Origin: Rhizobium sp. BT03
GTDB taxonomy: Bacteria > Pseudomonadota > Alphaproteobacteria > Rhizobiales > Rhizobiaceae
Reading direction: 5' to 3'
DNA length: 64,000 nucleotides
Assembly (NCBI RefSeq): GCF_030053155.1
Contig: NZ_CP125642.1
Location: 372,001 to 436,000, forward strand
The position numbers and the translations under genes were made by a program. Under the pieces are notes generated by a model that was given only the letters and a program-made list of their open reading frames with translations, was not told the DNA's origin and made no database searches. Positions 55,340 through 63,040 of this stretch are shown piece by piece; the stretch's first letter is position 1; every line of letters begins with the position of its first letter.

Positions 55340-57301
55340 ATGCGCTGCTTTACCGTGCTTGGACCTTCGCAGACCGGAAAATCGACAGTCGTGGAAAAGC
55401 TCGGTTCGCTGGAGGGGACGCCGAGAAAATCCAGCTCCCCTTATGGATTGAACCTCACTGAATTCACCTTCGGAAACGAGGCGTGGTGTGCGCTGGATGC
55501 GCCAGGACCCAACGAAGCGTTGGCGCATGCGCAGCACGCGCTTCTTGCCAGCGACGCCTGCATATTGTGCGTTTCATCGGCACCCGAGGAGGCTGTGCTC
55601 GCCGCGCCCTATCTCAGGATCGTCGAAGCCTCGGGGACGCCTTGCATCCTCTTCGTCAATCGGATGGACGAACCGAGAGGGCGGTTGAGGGACGTGATCG
55701 CCGCGCTTCAAGACTACGCCAGCCACACCCTTTTGCTTCGCCAGATCCCGATCCGCGAGGGGGACAGGATCATTGGCAGTTGCGATCTGATTTCGGAACG
55801 GGCGTGGCGCTACCGGGAAGGCCAGACTTCGGCGCTGATCGCAATCCCCGAAAGCACTGCCGAACGTGAGCATGAAGCGCGCACCGAGCTCCTGGAACAC
55901 CTGTCCGAATTCGATGACTGGCTTCTCGAGGAACTGATCGAGGACCGCGAGCCATCCAGCGACGCGCTCTATGCCATTTCATCACGGGTTCTCAGGGAAA
56001 ACAGAATTATCCCGGTGCTGATCGGTGCTGCAAGTCACGGCAACGGCATGATGAGGTTGATGAAGGCGCTGCGCCACGAGGCGCCGCCGGTCGGGATCCT
56101 CAGGCAGCGTCTCGCGCAGACGGCAACTGTCGATGAAGGCAAGCTGGCGGCCGTGAGCTTCCATGCCTATCATCGCCAGAATGTCGGCAAGACGGTGCTC
56201 GTGCGCGCACTTGGCGAGGGACTGCGGCAAGGCGCATCACTCGGCGGTTCCAGCCTCGGCGCCGTCCAAAATCTCGCAAACGGGCGGTCCAATTCGGCGG
56301 TTCTGCCGGCGCCGGGGGATGTCTTCGCGACTGTTAAGTCCGACCATCTGCGCGTCCCTTCGCTCTTGATCCCCGGCGCGGTGATCGCCCCGCCCGAGTG
56401 GACGGAACCACCGACGCCGATGCTTGAAAGGATTCTGGTTCCGGGCAGCGAGCGCGATGAAAACAAGCTTTCCGAAACACTGGCGAAACTGTCCGAGACG
56501 GATCGCGGCCTGAAAGTGTTGCAGGAGGAAGGCACGGGCGCTCAACTCGTCCGCGCCCAAGGGCCGGTGCATCTGCGTGATCTCTGCCGAACGCTGGCGG
56601 AAGTCTTTCACATCTCCGTGACCGACCGGACGCCCAGCCCGATCTACCGCGAGACGATCGCCAAACCATCTGAGGTTCATTACCGCCATCGCAAACAGAC
56701 CGGCGGCGCCGGGCAATTCGCGGATGTGAAGTTGAGCATTCACCCCAACGAGCGCGGCCAGGGCTTCACCTTTGGCGAAACCGTCAAGGGCGGCGCCGTT
56801 CCGCGCAATTACTTCCCCGCCGTCGAAGCGGGGGCGCGCGAAGCGATGGAGAAAGGACCGCTGGGCTTCGAAGTCATCGATGTCGGCGTAACGCTGCTGG
56901 ATGGTCAGCACCATACCGTCGACAGTTCGGAACACGCCTTCCGGACGGCGTCGAAAATGGGGGTGCGACAGGCGTTTTCCGAAGGATCGCCCGTCTTGAT
57001 GCAGCCGGTCTTCCGCACGGAGTTCCACATCCCGTCGGTCTATTCAGGCAGCCTTGTCCAGATCGTCGCCGGTCTCAATGGCCAGGTTCTCGGCTTCGAC
57101 CGGGATGAAACCGCCAAGGGTTGGGACATCTTCCGCGCGCTCGTTCCGGGCGGCGCACTTGAAGATCTGGCGCGGTCGCTGCGCTCGGCGACGCAGGGCA
57201 TCGGTTATTTTTCCAAGACCTTCGATCACTTCGAGGAACTATACGGCAAGGAAGCGGACGCCATTGTGAGGGCAAAGGAGAAACCAGGCACCGCCCACTG
57301 A
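55340..57301 (+). CDS. EF-G-like translational GTPase with atypical G motifs
   Basis: 653 residues, with the five-domain order of elongation factor G. Domain IV/V blocks are clear: HYRHRKQTGGAGQFADVKL and the EF-G C-terminal IVAGLNGQVLGFDRD. The GTPase motifs deviate. G1 is GPSQTGKST instead of GHVDHGKTT, G3 is DAPGPNEA, and G4 is NRMD instead of NKxD; the switch regions are short. It belongs to the EF-G-like paralogues seen in Rhizobiales and is not the essential fusA. The ATG at 55340 has GGAGG seven bases upstream; an ATG at 55298 is in frame but lacks one. A role in stress or ribosome rescue is possible, not shown. Confidence 0.85.
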   Translation: MRCFTVLGPSQTGKSTVVEKLGSLEGTPRKSSSPYGLNLTEFTFGNEAWCALDAPGPNEALAHAQHALLASDACILCVSSAPEEAVLAAPYLRIVEASGTPCILFVNRMDEPRGRLRDVIAALQDYASHTLLLRQIPIREGDRIIGSCDLISERAWRYREGQTSALIAIPESTAEREHEARTELLEHLSEFDDWLLEELIEDREPSSDALYAISSRVLRENRIIPVLIGAASHGNGMMRLMKALRHEAPPVGILRQRLAQTATVDEGKLAAVSFHAYHRQNVGKTVLVRALGEGLRQGASLGGSSLGAVQNLANGRSNSAVLPAPGDVFATVKSDHLRVPSLLIPGAVIAPPEWTEPPTPMLERILVPGSERDENKLSETLAKLSETDRGLKVLQEEGTGAQLVRAQGPVHLRDLCRTLAEVFHISVTDRTPSPIYRETIAKPSEVHYRHRKQTGGAGQFADVKLSIHPNERGQGFTFGETVKGGAVPRNYFPAVEAGAREAMEKGPLGFEVIDVGVTLLDGQHHTVDSSEHAFRTASKMGVRQAFSEGSPVLMQPVFRTEFHIPSVYSGSLVQIVAGLNGQVLGFDRDETAKGWDIFRALVPGGALEDLARSLRSATQGIGYFSKTFDHFEELYGKEADAIVRAKEKPGTAH

Positions 57302-57474
57302 AACCTTCGCGCCACTTCATGCTCGTTTCCAGAGCCGGCGGATTTGTTCACCTGGTAATGCGTGCCTAAGGTTCGATTCCTTTCAAGGTGCTCAAGCACT
57401 TTCGGATCCAACCCTGCAGCAGGAACCTTCGAAGGGGGCGAAACGTTATGCGCCTCATTGCTGGAGACTGGCTA

Positions 57475-58340
57475 ATGTACATCGTTGTTGGCGGGACAGG
57501 CCACGTCGGTTCCGCCGTGGCAAAGACACTGCTCGATGAAGGCGAGGCCGTTACCATCGTCACGCGACACCGTGAGAAGGCCGGCGCATGGCAACGGCGG
57601 GGCGCGGAGGTCGCCGTCGCCGGCGTCCACGACGTCGCCTCGCTGCGTGAGGTGTTCCGCCGCGGAAAGCGGGCCTTCCTACTGAACCCGAACGCTGACA
57701 TCTCGAGCGATACGGATCGGGAGGAACGCGAGACCGTGCGCTGCCTGCTTGAGGCTATCGAAGGGTCCGGACTGGAGAAGGTCGTGGCGCAATCAACCTT
57801 GGGCGCCCAGCCGGGCAAGCAATGCGGCGATCTCAACGTCCTTTACGACCTGGAAGTGGGCCTGAGGAACCAGCCGATTCCTGCCAGTGTCATCCGCGCA
57901 GCCTACTACTACAGCAATTGGGATACGATGTTGGAACCTGTCAAGGACGGGGCGCTGTCGACCATGCTCCCCGCCGACCTCAAGCTCCCGATGGTCGCGC
58001 CGGAGGATCTGGGAAGGGTGGCGGCGCGGCTCCTGCAGGCGCCGATCGAACAGATCGGCGTATACCCCGTCGAGGGGCCGGAACGGAACTCCCCCAACGA
58101 TGTCGCCGCGGCCTTCGCCGCCGCCCTCGGCCGGGCGGTTCGCGTCGATGTGATCCCGCGCGAAACTGGGAAGACGCATACCGCAGCTTAGGCTTCTCCG
58201 ACGCGGCGGCTTACTCATATGCAAGGATGACGGCTCTCACCGCTGACGGCCCCGAATACCCCGAGGATCCAATTCGAGGATCGATCTCGCTCCAGACCTA
58301 CATAGGTAAGCTCGTCGCGGCGCATCGCGACGCGTCCTGA
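57475..58340 (+). pseudogene. NmrA/SDR-type NAD(P)-binding protein, frameshifted near the 3' end
   Basis: The frame from 57475 (MYIVVGGTGHVGSAVAKTLL) runs as an atypical short-chain reductase of the NmrA group: Rossmann motif GGTGHVG, AFLLNPNAD, STLGAQPG and the YYSNWD segment. At about 58161 the reading shifts. The annotated frame ends in TGKTHTAA at 58191, whereas the next frame continues the family sequence, NWEDAYRSLGFSDAAAYSYA through SLQTYIGKLVAAH, to 58340. One missing base in the run CGCGAAACTGG restores the full 288-residue protein. It is either a natural inactivation of the last third or a sequencing error. Substrate unknown. Confidence 0.75.
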
Positions 58341-58515
58341 TGGCCGAAAGGGAAAGCGAGCCCGCAAGGGAACCCTTCAAAAGGAAGGAACACAGAGTTT
58401 CGATTTCAGCATGAAAGGAAGATTATGCGGAGCTGCGCGAGAAGGCGCCCTGGCCGCAGTTGGAGGCTCTGAGACAGCCCGTGGGGGCTATCCTTTAATG
58501 TGAGTGACTACTGGC

Positions 58516-58827
58516 TCAATCCTTGAGGCGGTCCATATTGCGAGACCAAGGGAAAGCAATCACCGGTTTCTGCGCAACGGACGTATGTTCGCTTGGTGCT
58601 TCCTGTTCAGCAGATCCGGCATCGCGCAGTGCCTCGCGAAGAGCCTGACCTTGCGGATGATCGCCGAAGTGCTGCAGAAAGCTCGAAATCGGCCATCTCG
58701 TCTCAGTGCCGCCGGAGGCGTCGTTGGCGCGATGGATCACGATATGCTGGTCCGCAGTTCCGTTATGTCCGAGATACCATGTGTCTCCGTTTGCACTCGC
58801 TGCAAATTCTTTTGGCGCTTCTGGCAT
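58516..58827 (-). CDS. Small protein of unknown function
   Basis: 103 residues, no signal or membrane segment (MPEAPKEFAASANGDTWYLGH). It contains TWYLGHNGTADQHIVIHRANDASGG, a compact beta-rich stretch with several histidines, then an alanine/glutamate-rich helix. GAGGAGG five bases before the ATG gives strong support for expression. I recognise no family; genes of this type are frequent in rhizobial accessory regions. The region between 58341 and 58515 shows no gene. Confidence 0.7.
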   Translation of the reverse strand: MPEAPKEFAASANGDTWYLGHNGTADQHIVIHRANDASGGTETRWPISSFLQHFGDHPQGQALREALRDAGSAEQEAPSEHTSVAQKPVIAFPWSRNMDRLKD

Positions 58828-59024
58828 TCCAGCCTCCTCTGATGGTGCCTGTTATTGTGCCGCTTCCCGGCGCACTGTCCCGCATTTATGGTTTCGGCAA
58901 GTGCAGCAAAGGGGCTTGAGTGAACAGCTTGGTCGCTCTGCCGGGCGACCCCGATGATATATTAAAGCAGCAGGTTCATCTGCCGGGGCATTCCGACGCC
59001 GTGTCCACTGAGTTGCGGGTAAGT

Positions 59025-59165
59025 TCATGGCACGGAGCGTCGATGATTTCCCGCGCCTCCGACGCTTGCGCCGAGGGCGATGAGAAGTTCGTCTAGCTGT
59101 TCGAACTGCTGCGGCGTGCAACCCGCCATCCCGCTGGCAATGGCTTCGTCGAAATAGTTACTCAC
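59025..59165 (-). CDS. Possible 46-residue peptide
   Basis: A short frame starting with GTG, VSNYFDEAIASGMAGCTPQQ, and continuing FEQLDELLIALGASVGGAG. The amphipathic, coding-like composition (third-position GC) suggests a small protein or the end of a lost gene. There is no clear ribosome-binding site. It is co-oriented with the next gene (59177-59485), whose stop codon is eleven bases upstream of its start, which would fit an operon. Confidence 0.35.
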   Translation of the reverse strand: MSNYFDEAIASGMAGCTPQQFEQLDELLIALGASVGGAGNHRRSVP

Positions 59166-59176
59166 CAAGTGTCTGT

Positions 59177-59485
59177 TCAGGCGCCGGTGGGCGACTTAAC
59201 CACAACGGCTGAACGAATCCCCTGTATCAACTTGCGATTTTTTTCGAACGCCGCGGATGATTTCGAGGACAGTGGTGTTTTTCCAAAGTGCCGGCTGAGT
59301 TCGATGGAAAGGGCAGCGGGCGAGGTCATTCCATCATTATAGAGATTGAACAGCAGCCTGACGGCGATGTTGTAATATTTCGGATCTGCGAGGCTACTGG
59401 TGGAATCGTATCCGGCGTCGTCGAGGACGCCTTGCAATACAGCCAGGTCAGAGGTCCGCACAGATATGTTGAGATTGGAAGACAT
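59177..59485 (-). CDS. Small protein of unknown function with duplicated leader
   Basis: 102 residues (MSSNLNISVRTSDLAVLQGVLDDAGY). Predicted cytosolic, helical, ending KLIQGIRSAVVV. AAGGAGG is six bases before the ATG. The 5' leader, including a hairpin at 59531-59557, closely resembles that of the gene starting at 60127, so the two are regulated alike. No family recognised. Longer frame starts upstream run through the leader and are not used. Confidence 0.7.
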   Translation of the reverse strand: MSSNLNISVRTSDLAVLQGVLDDAGYDSTSSLADPKYYNIAVRLLFNLYNDGMTSPAALSIELSRHFGKTPLSSKSSAAFEKNRKLIQGIRSAVVVKSPTGA

Positions 59486-59530
59486 GCTGTCCTCCTTCAT
59501 TTGGGGCGAAGGCAACAACCGACCTCCACT

Positions 59531-59557
59531 CAGTAGCGCCCTGAGAAACAGCTACTG
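59531..59557 (-). promoter_or_regulatory. Leader hairpin A (CAGTAGC / GCTACTG)
   Basis: Seven-base perfect stem with a 13-base loop, 46 bases ahead of the ATG at 59485. It corresponds in position, stem length and loop length to hairpin B at 60170-60196, with two stem positions changed in a compensatory way. Confidence 0.6.
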
Positions 59558-59717
59558 AAGATGCATCGTGCGCCTAATCAATGCGGCTGGCAAACTAAAT
59601 ATTCCGGGGTAGCAGGAAGCGGTCGTTCGAATGTAGTTATTCTCGCAATCATCGTTTCCCGGTTCGATAGTCACCAGCGCCAAACAACGTTCCTCGCTGA
59701 ATCGCCTCGCGGCGTCA

Positions 59718-60011
59718 TCAATTTTTCTTGTCCGCAGGCGGGTGCACAGCTCGCGTGGCGCCTCCTTCGTTTTCCCATGATGCCAAAGCCTCAGGATCGG
59801 CATGCAGCTTCCGCCGCCTCGAAGAGGGGTAGGCGGGCGCCGGGATCGTCGCCGCCCTGATGCGTCTTATCACCATCACCTCTTCGTGATGGTCGCCGTT
59901 TTCTGAAGCCGCGAGATCTGTCGTCGCGTAGTCCGCTCGCTTGAGGATGGACCGCAGCCGCCAATTCTCGTCGCGTTTTGCAGCAGTTCCAGTCGTGATG
60001 ATTACTACCAT
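59718..60011 (-). CDS. Small basic protein, second gene after a 40-residue membrane peptide
   Basis: 97 residues (MVVIITTGTAAKRDENWRLR), rich in arginine and alanine, with no clear domain. The ATG at 60011 lies within the last codons of the upstream 40-residue gene, and the GAGGGG that precedes it by six bases is also inside that gene, so the two would be coupled. A competing frame on the same strand (59552-59803) overlaps its 3' part and cannot be excluded. Function unknown. Confidence 0.45.
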   Translation of the reverse strand: MVVIITTGTAAKRDENWRLRSILKRADYATTDLAASENGDHHEEVMVIRRIRAATIPAPAYPSSRRRKLHADPEALASWENEGGATRAVHPPADKKN

Positions 60012-60127
60012 AACCATCCCCTCAAAATTAAACTAATGATGACGGCGAAACTCGCCAGGATGGAAGCCCTGAACAAGAAGTCGCCGTAAGCCACGATATG
60101 GAAAGAACGCTTGAGGGTGGAAGACAT
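60005..60127 (-). CDS. 40-residue membrane peptide with duplicated leader
   Basis: Short protein MSSTLKRSFHIVAYGDFLFR, followed by one transmembrane segment (ASILASFAVIISLILRGWLW). AAAGGAGG precedes the ATG at 60127 by five bases. Its leader and promoter region (60128-60240) resemble those of the gene at 59485, including the first codons MSS. It looks like a small stress- or envelope-related membrane peptide; this is inference from size and topology. Confidence 0.6.
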   Translation of the reverse strand: MSSTLKRSFHIVAYGDFLFRASILASFAVIISLILRGWLW

Positions 60128-60169
60128 CTTGTCCTCCTTTGATTGGGGCGAAGGGAGCCACCCCTTGTT

Positions 60170-60196
60170 CGGCAGCGCCCGTTTCATTGGCTGCCG
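60170..60196 (-). promoter_or_regulatory. Leader hairpin B (CGGCAGC / GCTGCCG)
   Basis: Seven-base perfect stem with a 13-base loop beginning GCCC, 43 bases ahead of the ATG at 60127. Counterpart of hairpin A at 59531-59557; two base pairs differ as A-T to G-C and T-A to C-G. Confidence 0.6.
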
Positions 60197-60417
60197 ATAT
60201 GCAAACATGCGCCTTTATTGCGCTTTATCCAAGGCAAAAGCGACGAACGCTGTGCCAGGCGCCCCTATAATTTTCCGTGCTGGGGCCAGTCGGTCGCGAG
60301 GAGAGGCGCGGGCTCTGTCTTAGCTCGTTCAGCGGCAACCAACCTGGCGGCCGCGATAGTACCGGGACGGCACCCGAATTGAATCCTACTATCGCGGCCT
60401 GTGTGATATAGTCTCTT

Positions 60418-60633
60418 ATGACCTATTCCCCGAAGGACCTGGAACTCGCGCGCCGGCAAGTGATTGTCGACCGGCAGATGATTTGCGTGCAGCAGGGCCT
60501 GATCGACGGAATGCTGGCGCGAGGCGAGCCCGCGGGGCTGGCCAGCGAAAGGCTGGTGAAGTTGACAGAGGATTTGCGCAACCATTGCTTCCATCAGGAT
60601 CTGATTCAGGCGTCGATCCGATTGGAGCGCTGA
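60418..60633 (+). CDS. Small helical protein of unknown function
   Basis: 71 residues (MTYSPKDLELARRQVIVDRQ), predicted to be two amphipathic helices with cysteines at 23 and 58. No signal peptide or membrane segment. The initiation region is TAGTCTCTT before ATG, without a Shine-Dalgarno sequence, so it could be leaderless: TGTGTGATATAG at 60399-60410 resembles a -10 region. A GC-rich hairpin (CCGCC...GGCGG) follows between it and the convergent gene. Confidence 0.65.
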   Translation: MTYSPKDLELARRQVIVDRQMICVQQGLIDGMLARGEPAGLASERLVKLTEDLRNHCFHQDLIQASIRLER

Positions 60634-60677
60634 GCCAGCCGCCGCCCACGGGGGCGGTCGGCGGGTCTGATCCTTGT

Positions 60678-61043
60678 TCACTCCCCGGCTTTTTCGTCAG
60701 GCTCCTCGGCACGCCTTTCGGCTTCCCGGGTGGCGATCTTCCTGCTGTGATCGGTCCGCGCCTGCTCGAGTTCACCCATTGTAGGAAGATCCCGGACAGC
60801 CAGACTCCTATCATCGGCCTCAGTGCTTCGGGGCTTTGTGAACCGATGCCGCGGGTTCTTTGCTTCACGCAGTTCGTCAACTGCGCGCGCTCCCGCGGTC
60901 GGCACGGCGAGGTCGATGCGTGCGGCCACGGCATGGGCGATCAATTCATTCGCGGAGGGATTGCCGTCCGGACGCTTTGCGTTAGCGCCGAAGTCGTGGC
61001 GGTCACTGGCGGTAAGGGGCTTGGCGTTGTTATGTCTCGACAT
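60678..61043 (-). CDS. Charged, probably disordered protein of unknown function
   Basis: 121 residues (MSRHNNAKPLTASDRHDFGA), strongly hydrophilic, ending REAERRAEEPDEKAGE. No domain, cysteine or membrane segment. AGAGG is seven bases ahead of the ATG. It follows a possible 37-residue frame and the BON-domain gene on the same strand. Such proteins are frequent among rhizobial stress genes, but no role can be assigned. Confidence 0.55.
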   Translation of the reverse strand: MSRHNNAKPLTASDRHDFGANAKRPDGNPSANELIAHAVAARIDLAVPTAGARAVDELREAKNPRHRFTKPRSTEADDRSLAVRDLPTMGELEQARTDHSRKIATREAERRAEEPDEKAGE

Positions 61044-61067
61044 TTAGATGCCTCTTTTTTCATGAAG

Positions 61068-61181
61068 TCATGAGCTGCCGTTCGCGCGGGACGCGCTTTC
61101 GCGGCCGACTTCCTGCTTGTCGAGCAGGCTGGCGAAGGCGCTGTATAGCGGCCGGGCCGGAATACGACGCAGCCGCGCCAT
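61068..61181 (-). CDS. Possible 37-residue basic peptide
   Basis: Short frame MARLRRIPARPLYSAFASLL ending DKQEVGRESASRANGSS, with coding-like base use. No Shine-Dalgarno sequence is visible. It lies between the BON gene (stop at 61207) and the charged-protein gene (start at 61043), all on one strand. It could be a real small basic peptide or a fragment. Confidence 0.3.
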   Translation of the reverse strand: MARLRRIPARPLYSAFASLLDKQEVGRESASRANGSS

Positions 61182-61206
61182 GGAAATGGTGCCGGACGGA
61201 CTTGTC

Positions 61207-61473
61207 TCATAAATCCGGCGACAGTTCATTGTGAACCTTGCGCACGCCGTTGGTTCTCAGTGTAATCTCCTCAGCCCGTGACACCTCCGCTTTCAAATGC
61301 ACCCATCCGGCCAGCGTGATGTCACGGCCGCGCGCGGTGACGAAGATATAGCTGGGGTCGAGATCGCCGGCATGGGCGAGCGCGCTGTAGACGGCCGATT
61401 CAAGATCGCCCTGGTCGGGACAGCGGGTCGCCACGCGGCCCGCGACACTGAGATGTTTTCTGTCGACTGACAT
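61207..61473 (-). CDS. BON-domain protein
   Basis: 88 residues, single BON domain: DLESAVYSALAHAGDLDPSYIFVTARGRDITLAGWVHLKAEVSRAEEITLRTNGVRKVHNEL, with the conserved glycine of LAGWV. BON domains bind phospholipid or stabilise envelopes, as in OsmY, but this one has no signal peptide and so would be cytosolic. AGGAG precedes the ATG by nine bases. It is the second gene after the DUF1488 gene on the same strand. Confidence 0.78.
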   Translation of the reverse strand: MSVDRKHLSVAGRVATRCPDQGDLESAVYSALAHAGDLDPSYIFVTARGRDITLAGWVHLKAEVSRAEEITLRTNGVRKVHNELSPDL

Positions 61474-61511
61474 GGGTTCGGCTCCTGCACGGCCTTGCCG
61501 GGTGTAAAAGT

Positions 61512-61778
61512 CTACCGGCGGATATCCTGCGCCGTCAGGGTATATCGGTCTTTGCCGCCGCGGCCGTAGGCATGGGTAGCCGCTTCCAGAATGATCTCGC
61601 GCGCCATGTCGAAGGCTCTCAGGTACTCGTCCTCGGAGCGGCCGGGCTGGCTCGCGGTCCGCAAGGCGTTAGCTTCGACTAAAAACCGCACTTCGAACAT
61701 GCCGTCATAACCGGAGAAGCGGACCGCATTCCGGCTCTCATCAAAACTACGGCTTTTATTCGGAAAGGTCAGTGTCAC
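61512..61778 (-). CDS. DUF1488 family protein
   Basis: 88 residues. VTLTFPNKSRSFDESRNAVRF and the following GYDGMFEVRFLVEANAL match the opening of DUF1488, small proteobacterial proteins of unknown function; the end YGRGGKDRYTLTAQDI also fits. It starts with GTG, preceded by GGAGAGAA. It is 38 bases upstream of the BON gene and probably co-transcribed. Confidence 0.75.
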   Translation of the reverse strand: MTLTFPNKSRSFDESRNAVRFSGYDGMFEVRFLVEANALRTASQPGRSEDEYLRAFDMAREIILEAATHAYGRGGKDRYTLTAQDIRR

Positions 61779-62123
61779 GCATTCTCTCCCGAAGGGTCAG
61801 TATGCCCAATCCATTCGGACTGTAGCAAGAACATGCTGTTGGGGACGGAGCAGCCGGTCTCGCCTGAGACGCGGCAGGGCTGGTCAAACTGCCGGTGTGC
61901 TACGGATGCAGAAACACCGTCATCCTCCTGCGGGGCGCCGGAATTCCTGCGGACGGCTGCAGCTTCGCAGTTCCGCTCCTATAGAAATATAGGGCGCGGC
62001 ATTCGAATTGCAATGTAGGGGCCGGGTGGCTAGAATCTGCCGTCTGCGCTTGAGGCTGTGACAATGGTTCCCGCTATTAAGCGCGCTTACCTCAGCTTAA
62101 TTCTTTAAGAATCGCTGAAGGCG
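61779..62123. other. Region without a recognisable gene
   Basis: Besides the likely promoter of the DUF1488 gene, I see nothing convincing in these 345 bases. An open frame at 61833-62018 has a shadow-like composition. AT-rich stretches near 61980-62010 and 62070-62110 (GCGCGCTTACCTCAGC) may hold a promoter for the short frame at 62124. Confidence 0.5.
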
Positions 62124-62255
62124 ATGATCTCCTCGGGCTTGGCCGTCGCCGCCATGCTGGAGATGATTGCATCGAACTTGCCGGCGGCTGAAAACATCAT
62201 CAGCCATTTTGAGGGCGAGGGAGGCGCCGGACAGTGGACTTCCGCTGATCTTTAA
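62124..62255 (+). CDS. Possible 43-residue peptide
   Basis: Frame MISSGLAVAAMLEMIASNLP continuing AAENIISHFEGEGGAGQW. It has coding-like composition, with GAAGG immediately ahead of the start. The next upstream in-frame stop is at 62106, so it is not a longer gene. It ends over the last codon of the convergent repeat-protein gene. Small protein or remnant; no similarity recognised. Confidence 0.35.
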   Translation: MISSGLAVAAMLEMIASNLPAAENIISHFEGEGGAGQWTSADL

Positions 62256-63027
62256 TCGCTCATGCAGGCACCACTGCGAAGCTGGTACGGACGATTGCAG
62301 TCCCAGCCGTCGCCCGTCGAGTTAAGATGTGCGTTTTCGGGAAGCTTGACCTGCAGGCATTGATTGCTCCTCGTCTCGAAGCCTCGGTCGCATTTCCATT
62401 TTTGCCCGTGGGGCGTGTCGACGAAGATGGCATTCTCCGGAACCTGGACGGCGACACACGCCTGATCCTTCTTTTCAAAGCCTCTATCGCACCTCCACTC
62501 ATTTCCGCCGGTTGTCAGATAGGCCTGGGCGGGGAGTTCGAGCTTGAGGCATGCTTGTTGTGTCGCGCGATAACCTCTTTCGCATTCCCAGCCGGATCCT
62601 GTGGTGGTATCGGACAGGAATGCTTTCTCCGGGACTTTAATAAGGTCGCAACCCACATTGGTTTGACGGTATCCACGCAGGCATCTCCAGCGGTCGCCGG
62701 AAGATGGGTCGAGATATGCATTGGTCGGGATTTGGACGGTAAGGCACTGGTCCCCCTTCTCGAGAAAGCCGTAGTGGCAATCCCATCCATTGCCAAAGGA
62801 GGAGTTCGTCAGAAACGCGTTGTCGGGAAGCTGCACCTCGAAGCAGGTGTCATCCTGCCTTCGAAAACCACGATTGCATGTCCAGCCGGAGCCGTAGCGG
62901 CTTGCCTGGGCATTTTCAGGCACCGGCCTTGCGGTCTGGCCGAACGCCGGGGAGCTGAGTCCCGATGCAAATTGCAGGGGAGGACGGTCATCGTCAGGGC
63001 CAGCGCCCTGTAATATGATTGGCGCAT
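62252..63027 (-). CDS. Secreted cysteine-repeat protein, frameshift in the signal-peptide region
   Basis: The body (from about 62975 leftward) consists of six and a half tandem repeats of 31-36 residues. Their consensus is GxxWxCxRGFxxxxxxCxxVxLPxNAxL, with seven cysteine pairs such as WTCNRGF..DDTC and WKCDRGF..SNQC. The annotated long frame would start at TTG (63040) without a signal peptide. However, the ATG at 63027, which has GGAG seven bases upstream, encodes MRQSYYRALALTMTVL. A one-base change in the C run at 62977-62980 would join this to LQFASGLSSPAFGQ, giving a perfect signal peptide. The protein is thus probably an exported adhesin- or matrix-like repeat protein, inactive or phase-variable as sequenced. 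Confidence 0.65.
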
Positions 63028-63040
63028 GAGTTGTCTCCAA

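Noticed and set aside
55340..57301. Housekeeping fusA
   Set aside because: G1 and G4 motifs deviate strongly and there is no rpsL/rpsG/tuf context.
58852..59121. 89-codon minus-strand frame
   Set aside because: Arginine-rich shadow translation; a shorter frame at 59025-59165 in another phase looks more like coding sequence.
59552..59803. 83-codon minus-strand frame overlapping the 97-residue gene
   Set aside because: No ribosome-binding site and overlap with a frame that is coupled to an upstream gene; not excluded, but weaker.
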